The notes under the pieces are model-generated. The model saw nothing but the letters and a program-made list of their open reading frames with translations, was not told the DNA's origin and did not search any database. From G963422745 sp965214285 (GTDB lineage: Bacteria > Actinomycetota > Acidimicrobiia > Acidimicrobiales > Aldehydirespiratoraceae), in the NCBI GenBank assembly GCA_965214285.1, contig OZ243946.1, forward strand, positions 3,038,001-3,102,000: 64,000 nt of DNA, given 5' to 3'. A program made the translations under genes and the position numbers. Each line of letters begins with the position of its first letter. The stretch's first letter is position 1. This document shows positions 31,939 to 40,825 of the stretch, piece after piece.

Positions 31939-33204
31939 ATGGACTACAAGCGTCGGATCGTCGACGACGAACTGGACGAGCTGAGCGATCTTCCCGCGAT
32001 CTCGCTCGAAGGACCCCGGGGCGTCGGCAAGACGGAGACAGCGCTCCGACGGGCGCGCACGGCGCATCGGCTTGACGACCCCGAGCAACTGGCGGTAATC
32101 CGCGGCGCGCCGCAGCGTCTCACAGTCGGCGAGCCGCCGATCCTCATCGACGAGTGGCAGCGGTTCCCGTCGTCGTGGGATCTGGTCAGGCGGGCGGTCG
32201 ACGCCAACCCGCGTGAGGCCAGGTTCCTGCTCACCGGCTCAGCGCCGCCTCTGGAGCTGCCGGCCCATTCTGGTGCTGGCCGAATCGTCACCATGCGGAT
32301 GCGGCCGATGTCGCTGGCGGAGCGCGGGCTGCAGGCCCCGTCGGTGCGCCTACGGGATTTGCTCAGCGGTGCCCGGCCTGCAGTGAGCGGCGCCAGCAGC
32401 CTGACCCTCTCCGATTACGCCGACGAGATCACACGGTCCGGCTTTCCCGGCTTCCGAGAGCTCACGGGTCGAATGCTGCGCTCCGAGCTCGACGGCTACC
32501 TGGACCGCATCGTCGAGCGCGACTTCACCGAGGCGGGCCACAGGGTCCGCAATCCAGGAGCGCTCCGGCGATGGCTCGCCGCGTACGCCGCCGCTTCGTC
32601 GACCAACGCCTCGTTCGAGATGATCCGAGACGCTGCCTCTCCCGGCGAGCACGACAAGCCGGCCAAGTCGACCACCGGGCCCTACCGCACCACTCTCGAG
32701 CAGCTCTGGATGATCGAGGAGGTTCCCGCATGGGTCCCGACCCGGAATCGCCTGCGACGGCTCGCGCTCTCCCCGGTCCACCAGCTTGCCGACCCTGCGC
32801 TCGCCGCCCGCCTGCTGAACGTCGATGCCGAGGCGCTGCTCGACAGCCGGCTGGCCGGCCCGCCCATCCCTCGCGACGGCACCCTGCTCGGTGCCCTCTT
32901 CGAGTCGCTGGTCACCTTGTCGGTGAGGGTCTACGCACAGGCATGCGAAGCCCGGGTCGGCCACTTCCGCACCCGAGGCGGTGAGCGAGAAGTCGACCTC
33001 ATCGTCGAACGCGGCGGGCGTGTCGTCGCCCTGGAGGTCAAGCTCACCGCCACCGTCGACGATCACGACACCCGTCACCTGCGCTGGCTGGCCGACAACA
33101 TCGGCGCAGACCTGCTCGACGCGGCCGTGATCACCACCGGCACCGAGGCCTACCGGCGCAGCGACGGCATCGCCGTGATCCCCGCAGCCCTGCTCACCGC
33201 TTGA
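31939..33204 (+). CDS. AAA+ ATPase with DUF4143 C-terminal nuclease-like domain
   Basis: This 421-residue protein has Walker A GPRGVGKT (25-32), Walker B PILIDEWQRF (about 70-79) and a sensor-like FLLTGSAPP (about 96-104). It then has the linker with YLDRIVERDF (about 192-201) and a C-terminal DUF4143 region. That region ends in GEREVDLIVERGGRVVALEVK (two parts, about 350-370), an E..D..EVK pattern of PD-(D/E)XK nuclease folds. The family is common in bacteria with no firm function; toxin-like or mobile-element roles are suggested. The last operator-like repeat abuts the start. A tail fragment of a relative sits at 20709-20777 beyond the left end of the defence island. Confidence 0.85.
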   Translation: MDYKRRIVDDELDELSDLPAISLEGPRGVGKTETALRRARTAHRLDDPEQLAVIRGAPQRLTVGEPPILIDEWQRFPSSWDLVRRAVDANPREARFLLTGSAPPLELPAHSGAGRIVTMRMRPMSLAERGLQAPSVRLRDLLSGARPAVSGASSLTLSDYADEITRSGFPGFRELTGRMLRSELDGYLDRIVERDFTEAGHRVRNPGALRRWLAAYAAASSTNASFEMIRDAASPGEHDKPAKSTTGPYRTTLEQLWMIEEVPAWVPTRNRLRRLALSPVHQLADPALAARLLNVDAEALLDSRLAGPPIPRDGTLLGALFESLVTLSVRVYAQACEARVGHFRTRGGEREVDLIVERGGRVVALEVKLTATVDDHDTRHLRWLADNIGADLLDAAVITTGTEAYRRSDGIAVIPAALLTA

Positions 33205-33285
33205 CCTGCGGGGCGGCCGCTTGAACCCCGGGTCGGGGCTGGGAGTAGCTTGCTCGGGTGGCGAGAATCCCGATCGGCCCCGCTG

Positions 33286-34053
33286 ATGGCCTCTTTCGCT
33301 GAGCTGCACGATCTCAGCGGCCGCGTCGCCGTGGTGACCGGCGGATCGCGCGGCATCGGGCGCAGCATCGTCGACACCCTCGCCGCGGCCGGGGCGGACG
33401 TGGTGATCGCATCGCGCAAGCTCGACGCCTGCGAGGCCGTCGCCGCGGAGGTGCGCGAGTCGACCGGGCGGCGGGCGCTGGCCGTGGCCTACCACGCAGC
33501 CCGCTGGGACGACTCCGACCGCCTCATCAAGACCACGCTGGCCGAGTTCGGCCGCCTCGACATGCTGGTCAACAACGCCGGCATGTCGCCGGTCTACGAG
33601 TCGCTGGCCGCCGTGACCGAGGAACTCTACGACAAGACGCTCGGCGTCAACCTCAAAGGCCCGTTCCGCCTCGGCGTGCTCGCCGGCACCCACATGCGCG
33701 ACCACGGCGGTGGCTCGATCGTCAACATCGGCACCATCGGGTCGCTGATGGCCAGCACCGGCGAGCTGCCCTATGCCTGCGCCAAGGCCGGGCTCAACGT
33801 CCTCACCGTGGGCCTCGCGGAGGCCTTCGCCCCCGAGGTGAGGGTCAACGCCGTGCTGCCGGGGCCGTTCCGCACCGACATCACCAGCGGCTGGGCGCCC
33901 GCGCCGGGCGAGCCGGTGCCGTTCGTGCCGCTGGGCCGCATGGGCGACCCCGCCGAGATCGCCCCGCTGGTGCTGCATTTGGCCAGCGACGCTTCGAGCT
34001 TCACCACCGGCGCCATCATCCGAGTCGACGGCGGCATGACCAGACGCGTCTGA
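33286..34053 (+). CDS. Short-chain dehydrogenase/reductase
   Basis: This 255-residue SDR has the NAD(P)-binding VTGGSRGIG (17-25), NNAG (96-99), Ser153 in IGSLMAS and catalytic Tyr163-x3-Lys167 (YACAK), with the C-terminal FTTGAIIRVDGGMTRRV typical of FabG-like classical SDRs. ATG 33286 is chosen because it gives the standard distance to the glycine motif; a TTG at 33250 would add 12 unlikely residues. It probably oxidises a secondary alcohol or reduces a ketone on a lipid or CoA-linked substrate. It is convergent with the phosphotransferase gene. Confidence 0.9.
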   Translation: MASFAELHDLSGRVAVVTGGSRGIGRSIVDTLAAAGADVVIASRKLDACEAVAAEVRESTGRRALAVAYHAARWDDSDRLIKTTLAEFGRLDMLVNNAGMSPVYESLAAVTEELYDKTLGVNLKGPFRLGVLAGTHMRDHGGGSIVNIGTIGSLMASTGELPYACAKAGLNVLTVGLAEAFAPEVRVNAVLPGPFRTDITSGWAPAPGEPVPFVPLGRMGDPAEIAPLVLHLASDASSFTTGAIIRVDGGMTRRV

Positions 34054-34106
34054 CCCGCCCGCCACGACCTGCCCCGGCTGGCTTGGGCCGGCACATCACG
34101 GCGGGG

Positions 34107-35456
34107 TCAGAAGCGCTGGATCGTGTGGTGGCGGGTCATCGCCGAGCCGGCTGGCCCGAGCAGCATGTGGGCTCGCAGGTTGCGCTTGTGCAACAACGCC
34201 ACGAGCTGCTCGTCGTGGCGGCCGGCGCGAGCGTCGTCGACCACGAAGCGCTCCAGCTTCGCCTCGCCCTCCTGCCAGGAGGCAGGCCGGTGCCCGAGCA
34301 GCCGTTCCAGGTCGTCGAGGTCGGCCGCTTCAAGCGCCTCGCCGATCTCGTCACGGCGCTGCAAGTGCCTGGCGAGGCGGAACAGAGTGCGCAGCTCGTG
34401 CTGGGCGAACCGGTCGTCGACGCTGATACTGCGCAGCGCCCGGGCCAGGTGGGCGTGGCCGGCCGCGGCCTGCGAGACCCGCGCCTCGGGCATGTCCACG
34501 CCAGGCAGCTCGATGCCGAGCTCGTCGGCGAGCGCCTCGGTGGCGAACAGGTTGGTCTCGGCGCACCACTGCAGGTTGGTCATCAGGTCAGAGCCCGCCG
34601 GCGGGTCCTTGAGCGCAGCCGAGAAGGCGAGCTGGTTCGACAGCGTGAAGGCGATGTGGTGCCGGCGGATCGCGTCGATGTCGACGGGCTTGCCGGAGAG
34701 CTCTTCGTAGCGGGCATAAAGCGAGGCCATGTCGCCGTAGCCGACGATGGTGTCGCGCATCCGCCAGGCGGCGAGATCCATCATCGGGTCGCCGATGTGG
34801 GCCAGCTCGAGGTCGAGCAGCGCCGTGATACGGCCGTGCTGGTGGTGGAACTGGCCCGAGTCCCACACGATCGGCGCCTCGCGGCCGCCGCTGTCGGCGG
34901 GATTGCGCTTCAGCCAGCCCAGGAAGAACTCCAGCAGCGGGTCGTGGTGGTGCTTCAGCGAGCGGTAGTGCTGCTCGTAGCGCTCAAGCCCGAGCAGCCC
35001 GGAGCCGCTGGGGTGCGCAGCCCGCTCGATGCCGGCATCGGCGAACGGGCCGACCGGCAGCGCATGCATGCGGGCCAGGATCGCCAGGTAGTCGTCCACC
35101 GCTGCGGCGCGGTCCTCGTCGCTGGCGTCGCCGAAGTGCTCCCGGCCCGGCACCCGGTCCATCACATACGCCGGCAGTGCGTCGATCCAGCCGTGCACCC
35201 TGGCGGCGGGGATGCCGTGCTCGACGAGCAGCCGCTGGAACGTCATCTCGTGGCGCAGCGGGAAGATCAGCGGCATATCGGTGCGGTCGCCTCGCACCAC
35301 CAGGTCGAGCCGCTCGCCGCCGCGTTCGACGACGACGAACCAGACCGGCCGCCATCTCGGCTGGCGGGCCAGTTCGACCACCTCGGCGCCGAGGCTGGTC
35401 TCGCACCACTCGACGATGACGTCGTCTGCGCCGGCCAGTGTCTCTGCGAGCATCAT
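34107..35456 (-). CDS. Phosphotransferase (APH/choline kinase-like) family protein with altered catalytic loop
   Basis: A frame of 449 residues opens at ATG 35456; a TTG/GTG-type start further up (to 35519) would add 21 residues. The region 1-110 resembles the N-lobe (FVVVERGGERLDLVVRG). YVMDRVPGREHFG follows, then ALLDLELAHIGDPMMDLAAW, which carries the metal-binding Asp and the Brenner-like DPMMDLA motif. The usual HGD(x)4N catalytic loop is replaced by IVWDSGQFHHQ, so kinase chemistry is doubtful or altered. Proteins of this type often sit with acyl-CoA dehydrogenases and SDRs in actinobacteria, and the adjoining SDR fits that pattern. Confidence 0.75.
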   Translation of the reverse strand: MMLAETLAGADDVIVEWCETSLGAEVVELARQPRWRPVWFVVVERGGERLDLVVRGDRTDMPLIFPLRHEMTFQRLLVEHGIPAARVHGWIDALPAYVMDRVPGREHFGDASDEDRAAAVDDYLAILARMHALPVGPFADAGIERAAHPSGSGLLGLERYEQHYRSLKHHHDPLLEFFLGWLKRNPADSGGREAPIVWDSGQFHHQHGRITALLDLELAHIGDPMMDLAAWRMRDTIVGYGDMASLYARYEELSGKPVDIDAIRRHHIAFTLSNQLAFSAALKDPPAGSDLMTNLQWCAETNLFATEALADELGIELPGVDMPEARVSQAAAGHAHLARALRSISVDDRFAQHELRTLFRLARHLQRRDEIGEALEAADLDDLERLLGHRPASWQEGEAKLERFVVDDARAGRHDEQLVALLHKRNLRAHMLLGPAGSAMTRHHTIQRF

Positions 35457-35595
35457 GAGCGGCGCCGGTGCTGTGTGGCTGGGCTCTTCACAGGGCCTCT
35501 GTGTAGCGCCGTGCCGCATCCGGTGCGAACCAGCCGGGGCACAGCACAGCGCCGGCTGCCTGCCCTCTTGTGGTGCCGGTGCCGCAGCGCCGGGA

Positions 35596-36564
35596 TCAGC
35601 GGGCGGCGGAGAGCTCGGGGGTGCCGAAGGCCATGTCGAGGCGGCGCAGCGTGGACTGGTCGCGGTCGTCGCCGCTGTTGTCGGCGGTGAGCAGCCGCTC
35701 GCCGATGAAGATGCTCGAGGCGCCGGCGTGGAAGCACAGCGCCTGCGTCTCGTCGGTCATCGACGCCCGCCCGGCGGAGAGCCGTACCACCGAGGTCGGC
35801 AGCACCAGCCGAGCGGCGGCCACGGTGCGGACCAGCTCCAGCGGGTCGAGCTCCTCGATGCCATACAGCGGCGTGCCCTCGACCTGGACCAGCAGGTTGA
35901 TCGGCACGCTCTCGGGGTGCGGTTCCAGCGCAGCGAGCTGTTGCAGCAGGTGCGCACGCTGGCGGCGGGTCTCGCCCATGCCGACGATGCCGCCGGTGCA
36001 CAGCCGGATGCCCGCCTCGCGGCAGGCGGCGAGGGTGTCGATGCGGTCCTGGTAGGTGCGGGTCGTGATGATCGTGCCGTAGAAGTCGGGCGACGTGTCG
36101 AGGTTGTGGTTGTAGAAGTCGAGCCCGGCGTCGGCGAGCACCTGGGCCTGGCGTTCGCTGAGCATGCCGAGGGTGACGCAGGTCTCCATGCCGAGGCCGC
36201 CGATCGCCTCGACGGCGCGGGCCATCGCAGCCACCTGATGGTCGCTCGGGGACCGCCAGGCGGCGCCCATGCAGAACCGGGTGGCGCCCTCGGCCTTGGC
36301 CTGCTCGGCGGCGGCGAGCATCTCGGCGGTGTCCATCAGCGGCTGCGGAGAGAGCCCGGTGGCGTGATGCGCGGACTGCGGGCAGTAGGCGCAGTCCTCG
36401 GGGCAGCCGCCGGTCTTGACCGACAGCAGCTTGGCGGCCTCGATCTCGTGCGGGTCGAAGCGCTCCCGGTGACAGGCGTGCGCTGCGCTCAGCAGGTCGT
36501 GGAAGGGCCGCTCGATCACGCCGAGAATCTCGTCGGCTGTCCAGTCGTGCCTTGGCTGGATCAT
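35596..36564 (-). CDS. bioB: Biotin synthase
   Basis: This 322-residue radical-SAM enzyme has the cluster motif CPEDCAYC (Cys54, Cys58, Cys61 counting from ATG 36564). The second-cluster cysteines lie in RFCMGAAW, ETCVTLGM and GIRLCTGGIVGMGE, and the auxiliary-cluster Arg segment is VRLSAGR near the end. It inserts sulfur into dethiobiotin. ATG 36564 is preferred to the upstream start at 36597 because homologues begin close to the helical DWTADEI segment. No other bio genes lie in the window. The upstream 160 nt hold no recognised BirA site. Confidence 0.94.
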   Translation of the reverse strand: MIQPRHDWTADEILGVIERPFHDLLSAAHACHRERFDPHEIEAAKLLSVKTGGCPEDCAYCPQSAHHATGLSPQPLMDTAEMLAAAEQAKAEGATRFCMGAAWRSPSDHQVAAMARAVEAIGGLGMETCVTLGMLSERQAQVLADAGLDFYNHNLDTSPDFYGTIITTRTYQDRIDTLAACREAGIRLCTGGIVGMGETRRQRAHLLQQLAALEPHPESVPINLLVQVEGTPLYGIEELDPLELVRTVAAARLVLPTSVVRLSAGRASMTDETQALCFHAGASSIFIGERLLTADNSGDDRDQSTLRRLDMAFGTPELSAAR

Positions 36565-36727
36565 CGCTGCGCTTCCTCTCGGCGTGCCGCTCGGCATGCC
36601 ACGATACGACCCGCCGGGCCGAGACCCGCAAGAGCGCAGGCCGCTGCACGGCAGTGCCGCGTCACGGGCCGCGCGAGAACGGCCTGCTCACAACGGCCGG
36701 CAGCGCCGCGGGCAGCGCCGGGCCGTC

Positions 36728-36974
36728 TCAGGAGAGCACGATCACGATCGCTGAGGCGATTACCACGACCAGGCCCAGCAGCTGCGTCCTGGTCACCGAG
36801 TCGGCGAAGAAGGAGCGCCCGACGAGCACGCTGCTGGCGGGATACAGGCTGGCGGTCACCGATGCCGCGGCCGGGTTCGCCTCCAGCCCCCAGAGCAGGA
36901 ACACCGAGCTCATGCCCGCGGCCAGGGGTGGTCGTGATGCTCAGCGACGCCATCAGGCCGAACAGCGCTCCCAT
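36728..36974 (-). pseudogene. EamA/DMT-family transporter, internally deleted and frameshifted remnant
   Basis: An N terminus MGALFGLMASLSITT (from 36974), typical of the first helix of a drug/metabolite transporter, runs directly into another frame encoding the last two helices: MSSVFLLWGLEANPAAAS, then a SLYPASSVLVGR segment and LLGLVVVIASAIVIVLS. EamA proteins have about 290 residues and ten helices; only about 80 residues remain. The middle has been deleted and the junction is out of frame, so the gene is dead. Confidence 0.75.
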
Positions 36975-37024
36975 GGCGACAAGCTACGCCCGCCGCCACC
37001 CCGTCCCGCCGCCAAGCCCGCCCC

Positions 37025-37438
37025 TCAGACCACTCGAGCCACGAGAAGGTCGTGAAGGCCCTCAAAGTCCTTGCCATTGCGCGTGTACAGAGGGACGCCC
37101 TCGGCCAGCGCTGCTGCTGCGATCAGCATGTCCACAGCGCGACGTCCCCGGGGTTTGCGCCCGGCCTCGGTAGCTGCGAGCCAGATTTCAGAATATGCGT
37201 TCGCATGGGACACGTCGAAAGGAACCACTCGAAAATCGGTCTCTACGCGGCCCAAGAAAGCCACCCGCCGTCTGCGAAGGACGGCATCTTCCGTATGCAG
37301 TCCAGCAGTTAGTTCGGCAACCGACAGGGCACAGACCAGGCGCTCCACCGGAAGCGACTCTTCAGGGACGGTATGGAAGGCTGCCAGTACCGAAGTCTCG
37401 ATCATCCCACGGCTGGGTCCGCTGTCAATGCCAGACAC
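37025..37438 (-). CDS. vapC: PIN-domain ribonuclease toxin (VapC-like)
   Basis: This PIN protein has up to 137 residues from GTG 37438; an internal ATG at 37402 gives 126. The acidic sites expected in PIN domains appear as IETSVLAA (N-terminal), VAELTAG, RAVDMLIAAAAL and the C-terminal YTRNGKDFEGL. The first site has Glu where VapC toxins nearly always have Asp, a conservative but unusual change that might affect metal binding. The start overlaps the upstream antitoxin-like gene by 14 nt, the usual antitoxin-first order. VapC toxins cut tRNA or rRNA; the target here is unknown. Confidence 0.85.
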   Translation of the reverse strand: MSGIDSGPSRGMIETSVLAAFHTVPEESLPVERLVCALSVAELTAGLHTEDAVLRRRRVAFLGRVETDFRVVPFDVSHANAYSEIWLAATEAGRKPRGRRAVDMLIAAAALAEGVPLYTRNGKDFEGLHDLLVARVV

Positions 37439-37676
37439 GAGGTGCCGGGTCCATCACCGCATCGAGTTTCCTGCGCAATTCTGCGTAATCCCAAAGCGGT
37501 TCCTCGACGGACGCCGGGGCGTCGGGCGCAACGGACGGACATTCGTCGTCCGGCGCCGTCAGGTCGCAGATGGCCTGGCCGTCGCAGGTGAGCGTGAAGG
37601 TCTTCCCTTCTGCGACAGCACGAGCTACCTGATCGGGATCTTCGAGGAGTGCTTCCAAGGTGATCTCGGCGGCCAT
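37425..37676 (-). CDS. Antitoxin partner of the PIN toxin (Phd/YefM- or VapB-like)
   Basis: This 83-residue acidic protein starts at ATG 37676 (MAAEITLEALLEDPDQV) and ends inside the toxin start. The pattern of an N-terminal helix, a turn, then a TFTLTCDGQAICDL strand pair matches the prevent-host-death fold, where the antitoxin binds DNA as a dimer and its C-terminal tail (EPLWDYAELRRKLD) blocks the toxin. Longer upstream starts in the same frame lack ribosome sites. The pair is probably autoregulated. The family name is inferred mainly from position and the repeat of strand-turn features. Confidence 0.7.
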   Translation of the reverse strand: MAAEITLEALLEDPDQVARAVAEGKTFTLTCDGQAICDLTAPDDECPSVAPDAPASVEEPLWDYAELRRKLDAVMDPAPRVWH

Positions 37677-37809
37677 GAAGGACAGGGTACCACCGGCGTG
37701 GTGGCGTCGGCCTGCATCCGACGACACCGCAGCAACGCGTTCGGTATCGCAGGAGCCATGGCAAGACGCGAGGTCCGAGTCGGGCCGAGTCACCCCTGAG
37801 CGAACCGAG

Positions 37810-39276
37810 TCACTCCTGAGGGGCCGGCTCGGCGATCGTCTTGGTCTGCAGGAACTCCTCCATGCCGGCCTGGCCGTTCTCGCGGCCGATGCCGGACTGC
37901 TTGTAGCCGCCGAAGGGCGCGTCGGGGGCGTGCCAGATGCCGCCGTTGACGCTCATGGTGCCGGCCCGCACGCGTCGGGCGACCGCCATGGCCCGCTCGG
38001 GATCGGCGCAGTGCACCGCCCCGGACAGGCCGAAGATCGAGTTGTCCGCGATGCGCACGGCGTCGTCGTCGCCGTCATGGGGAAGCACCACCAGCACCGG
38101 GCCGAAGATCTCGTCTTGGGCTACGGCGCTGTCCTCGGCGGCCCCGGCGATCACCGTCGGCTCGAAGAAGAAGCCTGTGTCCAGACCCGCGGGCGGCTTG
38201 CCTCCGCAGACGACCGTCGCGCCGTCGGCCACGGCGGCGTCCACGAAGCCCTGCACCTTGGCTTGCTGGCGCCGGTTGATGAGCGGTCCCATGTAGGTGT
38301 CGGGATCGGCCGGGTCGCCGACCTTGACGGCGGCCATCATCTCCGCGACCTGCTCGACGGCCTGCCCGTGGCACTCCCTGGGCACCACCAGCCGGCTGGT
38401 GATGGCGCAGCCCTGGCCGGAGTGCGAGCACACCGCGAAGGCGCAGAACATCGCGGCGGCCGCCAGCGACTCCTCGTCGAGCACCACATGCGCGGACTTG
38501 CCGCCGAGCTCGAGGAAGCACTTCTTCAGGCTCGGCGCAGCGGCTGCCATGATCGCCCGGCCCACCGCTGTGGAGCCGGTGAAGGTGATCATGTCGACCT
38601 CCGGGGCCGTCGTCATCAGCTCGGCGGGGGCGACCTCGCTCGATGCCAGCACGTTGACCACCCCTGGCGGGATGTCGGTCTGCTCGGCGATCAGCCTGCC
38701 CAGCGCCAGGGTGACCAGCGGCGTGTCCGGGGCGCCCTTGAGGACCACCGTGCAGCCGGCGGCCAGCGCCGGGGCCAGCTTCGCCAGGTTGAGCTGATGC
38801 GGGTAGTTGTAGGCCGAGATGGCGCTGACCACGCCGAAGGGCTCGCGCTCCACGATGCGCCGCATGGCGCCGATCTGCGAGTCGCGCACGCCGATGTCGG
38901 TCGACCACTCGTAGCCGCCGGCGAGGTCGGCGTAGTAGTCGAGCAGCTCGAAAGGCCCCTCCAGGGCCGGGCCGCTGGTCATGGCGACCGGCACGCCGAC
39001 CTCGGCCACCGTCAGCGAGCGCAGCTCCTCGACATTGGCGCGCAGCGCCGCGGCGAGCTGACGCAGACAGCGCACCCGCAGGTCGCGATCGGTCGCCCAG
39101 CGGGTCTCCTCGAAGGCCCGGCGGGCCGCCATGATCGCCCGCTCGGCGTCGCCGGTCGTGCAGTCCGCGCACTCGGCGACGACCTGCTCGCTGGCCGGGT
39201 TGACCGAGGCGAAGCTGCGGCCCCCCTCGGCGGCGACCAGCTCCCCGTCGATCAGCAAGCTCGGTTCGTGCCACAT
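37810..39276 (-). CDS. Aldehyde dehydrogenase
   Basis: This 488-residue NAD(P)-dependent aldehyde dehydrogenase has the catalytic Cys290 in SHSGQGCAI, the general base Glu256 in FLELGGKSAHVV, the oxyanion Asn in SAYNYP (155-160), the cofactor-binding KGAPDTPL (180-187), and the C-terminal APFGGYKQSGIGRENG. All positions of the ALDH9-like family are intact. It oxidises an aldehyde to an acid in the cytoplasm; the substrate is not evident. The core-like GC content and lack of flanking partners suggest a stand-alone gene. Confidence 0.93.
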   Translation of the reverse strand: MWHEPSLLIDGELVAAEGGRSFASVNPASEQVVAECADCTTGDAERAIMAARRAFEETRWATDRDLRVRCLRQLAAALRANVEELRSLTVAEVGVPVAMTSGPALEGPFELLDYYADLAGGYEWSTDIGVRDSQIGAMRRIVEREPFGVVSAISAYNYPHQLNLAKLAPALAAGCTVVLKGAPDTPLVTLALGRLIAEQTDIPPGVVNVLASSEVAPAELMTTAPEVDMITFTGSTAVGRAIMAAAAPSLKKCFLELGGKSAHVVLDEESLAAAAMFCAFAVCSHSGQGCAITSRLVVPRECHGQAVEQVAEMMAAVKVGDPADPDTYMGPLINRRQQAKVQGFVDAAVADGATVVCGGKPPAGLDTGFFFEPTVIAGAAEDSAVAQDEIFGPVLVVLPHDGDDDAVRIADNSIFGLSGAVHCADPERAMAVARRVRAGTMSVNGGIWHAPDAPFGGYKQSGIGRENGQAGMEEFLQTKTIAEPAPQE

Positions 39277-39439
39277 CTGTATCTGCCCCCGGCAAGGTCG
39301 TCTGAGAACCTGCCCTCAGCGTCGCACGACAGCACGGCCTCAGCCAAAGCCGCCGCCGCAGGTGCTGATCCCGCCGCCGGGCCGCCCTTTGCGATCGCTG
39401 GGTGTGCCGCTGCCGGCTGCGACAGGCCTGCAGCGCAGG

Positions 39440-39760
39440 TCAGGCTTCGTGCGGGCCGAGGGTGCGGATCACGTACTCGTCGAACATCGGCACGGTGAAG
39501 GCCAGGCTCCCCCAGCGAGGTGAGTAGATCAGGCCCCGCTTGATGAGGGCATCGCGCACCGGCCCCGCCTGGCCGGTCGTCTTGCCGAGTCTCTCGGCCA
39601 CGTCCCCGGACTTGTGCGGGCCGCGGCCGAGGCCGGCCATGGCACGCAGATAAGCCCGTTCACGCTCGCTGAGCGCATGGGCGTCGCCGAGCGCCCAGGC
39701 AACGGCGGTAGCGGCGAGAGCGTCGACGGCTACTCCAGCGGCGTACTCGGCGACGGTCCG
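39440..39760 (-). pseudogene. AAA-family ATPase, detached C-terminal fragment
   Basis: The frame encodes about 105 residues that read as the end of an actinobacterial AAA ATPase: AATAVAWALGDAHALSERER, then ERAYLRAMAGLGRGPHKSG and a winged-helix-like tail ending in PMFDEYVIRTLG. It has no start of its own. The N-terminal half of a matching ATPase lies at 40116-40514 on the same strand, with about 0.4-0.6 kb of unrelated sequence between. Confidence 0.65.
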
Positions 39761-40119
39761 CCTCCGAGCGGTCCGCTGCCGGTCGGTCGGGGTAGGTCGG
39801 TCTCCGCTCGGGCGTCTCGTTGGGCGTCTCTCGCCGCTCGGAGCGTGTCTCGGTCGTCGCCGTCGTAGCCGGCGTCGGCGAGCGCCGCGAGTTCGGCGGC
39901 GTGGCGCTTCGCGGCGATCATCGCCTCGGCGAGCGCTCCAGAGACGACGGCGAGCTCGCCGGAGATCGGTCGGTTCCCGGCGTAGCGCCCGGAGCGTTCG
40001 GCGTCGACAGCGTTGGCGATCCTCCGGCGTAGGCGGCGGCGTACGCGGTCGGTGTCCCGGGTCCAGGCAGCGAGGATCTCCTCGGGCGACGCTCCGCCGT
40101 CGATCCTCTCGTCGGTCAT
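39730..40119 (-). CDS. Hypothetical protein in the segment that splits the AAA ATPase
   Basis: This 129-residue, Ala/Arg/Asp-rich protein starts at ATG 40119, overlapping the preceding stop by 4 nt (ATGA), so it is probably translated by coupling. The composition is charged and helical (RRRLRRRIANAVDAERSGR), with no membrane helix and no motif I recognise. Such small coupled ORFs are common in phage or plasmid DNA, but the base composition is not distinct from the neighbours. It may be cargo of the small insertion into the ATPase gene, or a fortuitous high-GC ORF. Confidence 0.4.
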   Translation of the reverse strand: MTDERIDGGASPEEILAAWTRDTDRVRRRLRRRIANAVDAERSGRYAGNRPISGELAVVSGALAEAMIAAKRHAAELAALADAGYDGDDRDTLRAARDAQRDARAETDLPRPTGSGPLGGGPSPSTPLE

Positions 40120-40514
40120 CGGTAGAGCGCCGCTCGTCGGGCGGCGTCGACGCGGTCGTCTCCGGTCTCGCCGCGAGCGTGGGCGAGCGCTACAGCGGTG
40201 ATAGCGGCGCGGGCGGAGCGCTCCCGTCGGGGACGGTCGTAGTGGGCGCACTCGGGGGGGAGCATCGTCGCGGCGAGATCGTCGTCGCCTCGACGGTTCG
40301 GGGCGGCGAGCCCGGCGGCGAGGCGGCCGAACTCCCTCAGCAGCACCGTCTTGCCCACGCCCCTCGGCCCGGTCAGCAGTTGGCTCTTGGCCGAGCGACC
40401 CAGCGTCAGACGCTGCACAGCGATGTCGAACGCCTCCAACTCGCGATCACGGCCGGCCAGCTCAGGCGGAAGACTCCCCGCACCGGGGCTGTAGGGGTTG
40501 CGCACAGGATCCAT
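40116..40514 (-). pseudogene. AAA-family ATPase, N-terminal fragment fused to unrelated sequence
   Basis: From ATG 40514 the protein starts MDPVRNPYSPGAG and has PPELAGRDRELEAFD and Walker A TGPRGVGKT (about 47-55), the standard beginning of a large actinobacterial AAA ATPase family of about 400 residues. After REFGRLAAGLAA (about 70) similarity to that family seems to end, and about 60 unrelated residues follow before the stop at 40116. Together with the C-terminal fragment at 39440-39760 this shows an ATPase gene interrupted by a small insertion or replacement. Confidence 0.65.
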
Positions 40515-40825
40515 GGGCCGAGGGTATAGGCGGACAGGGCTCGTCTGCGGTGGGTCGCGTCGTTGCAGGTAGAGGGTGGTTTCCGCTGATTTATGAGAAA
40601 ATTTCGCCTTTATACGTGTCTCGCGCATAAGGGCAGTTCCCTGACAGTCGGCCTCGCCCGTGCAGGCACGGCATGCCAACCCGCTGCGGCGCAGGGGCAC
40701 AGGGCAGCCCGCGCCCCGATCCCCAGACGGCCCGGATGGCCTGGCGCGGGCGGGCGTTCGCGCAGCAGACTGGCCGGTGGAGAATCCGCACGACGCGGCG
40801 AGGCACGAGAGGCAAGGAGAGCGAG
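40515..40825. other. Intergenic region between the broken ATPase and the enolase-superfamily gene
   Basis: About 310 nt, mostly GC-rich, with one AT-rich patch at 40596-40618 (GAAAATTTCGCCTTTATA type) that might hold a promoter. The right end carries a good ribosome site (AGGCAAGGAGA) for the enzyme gene at 40826. No RNA gene was recognised. Confidence 0.4.
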
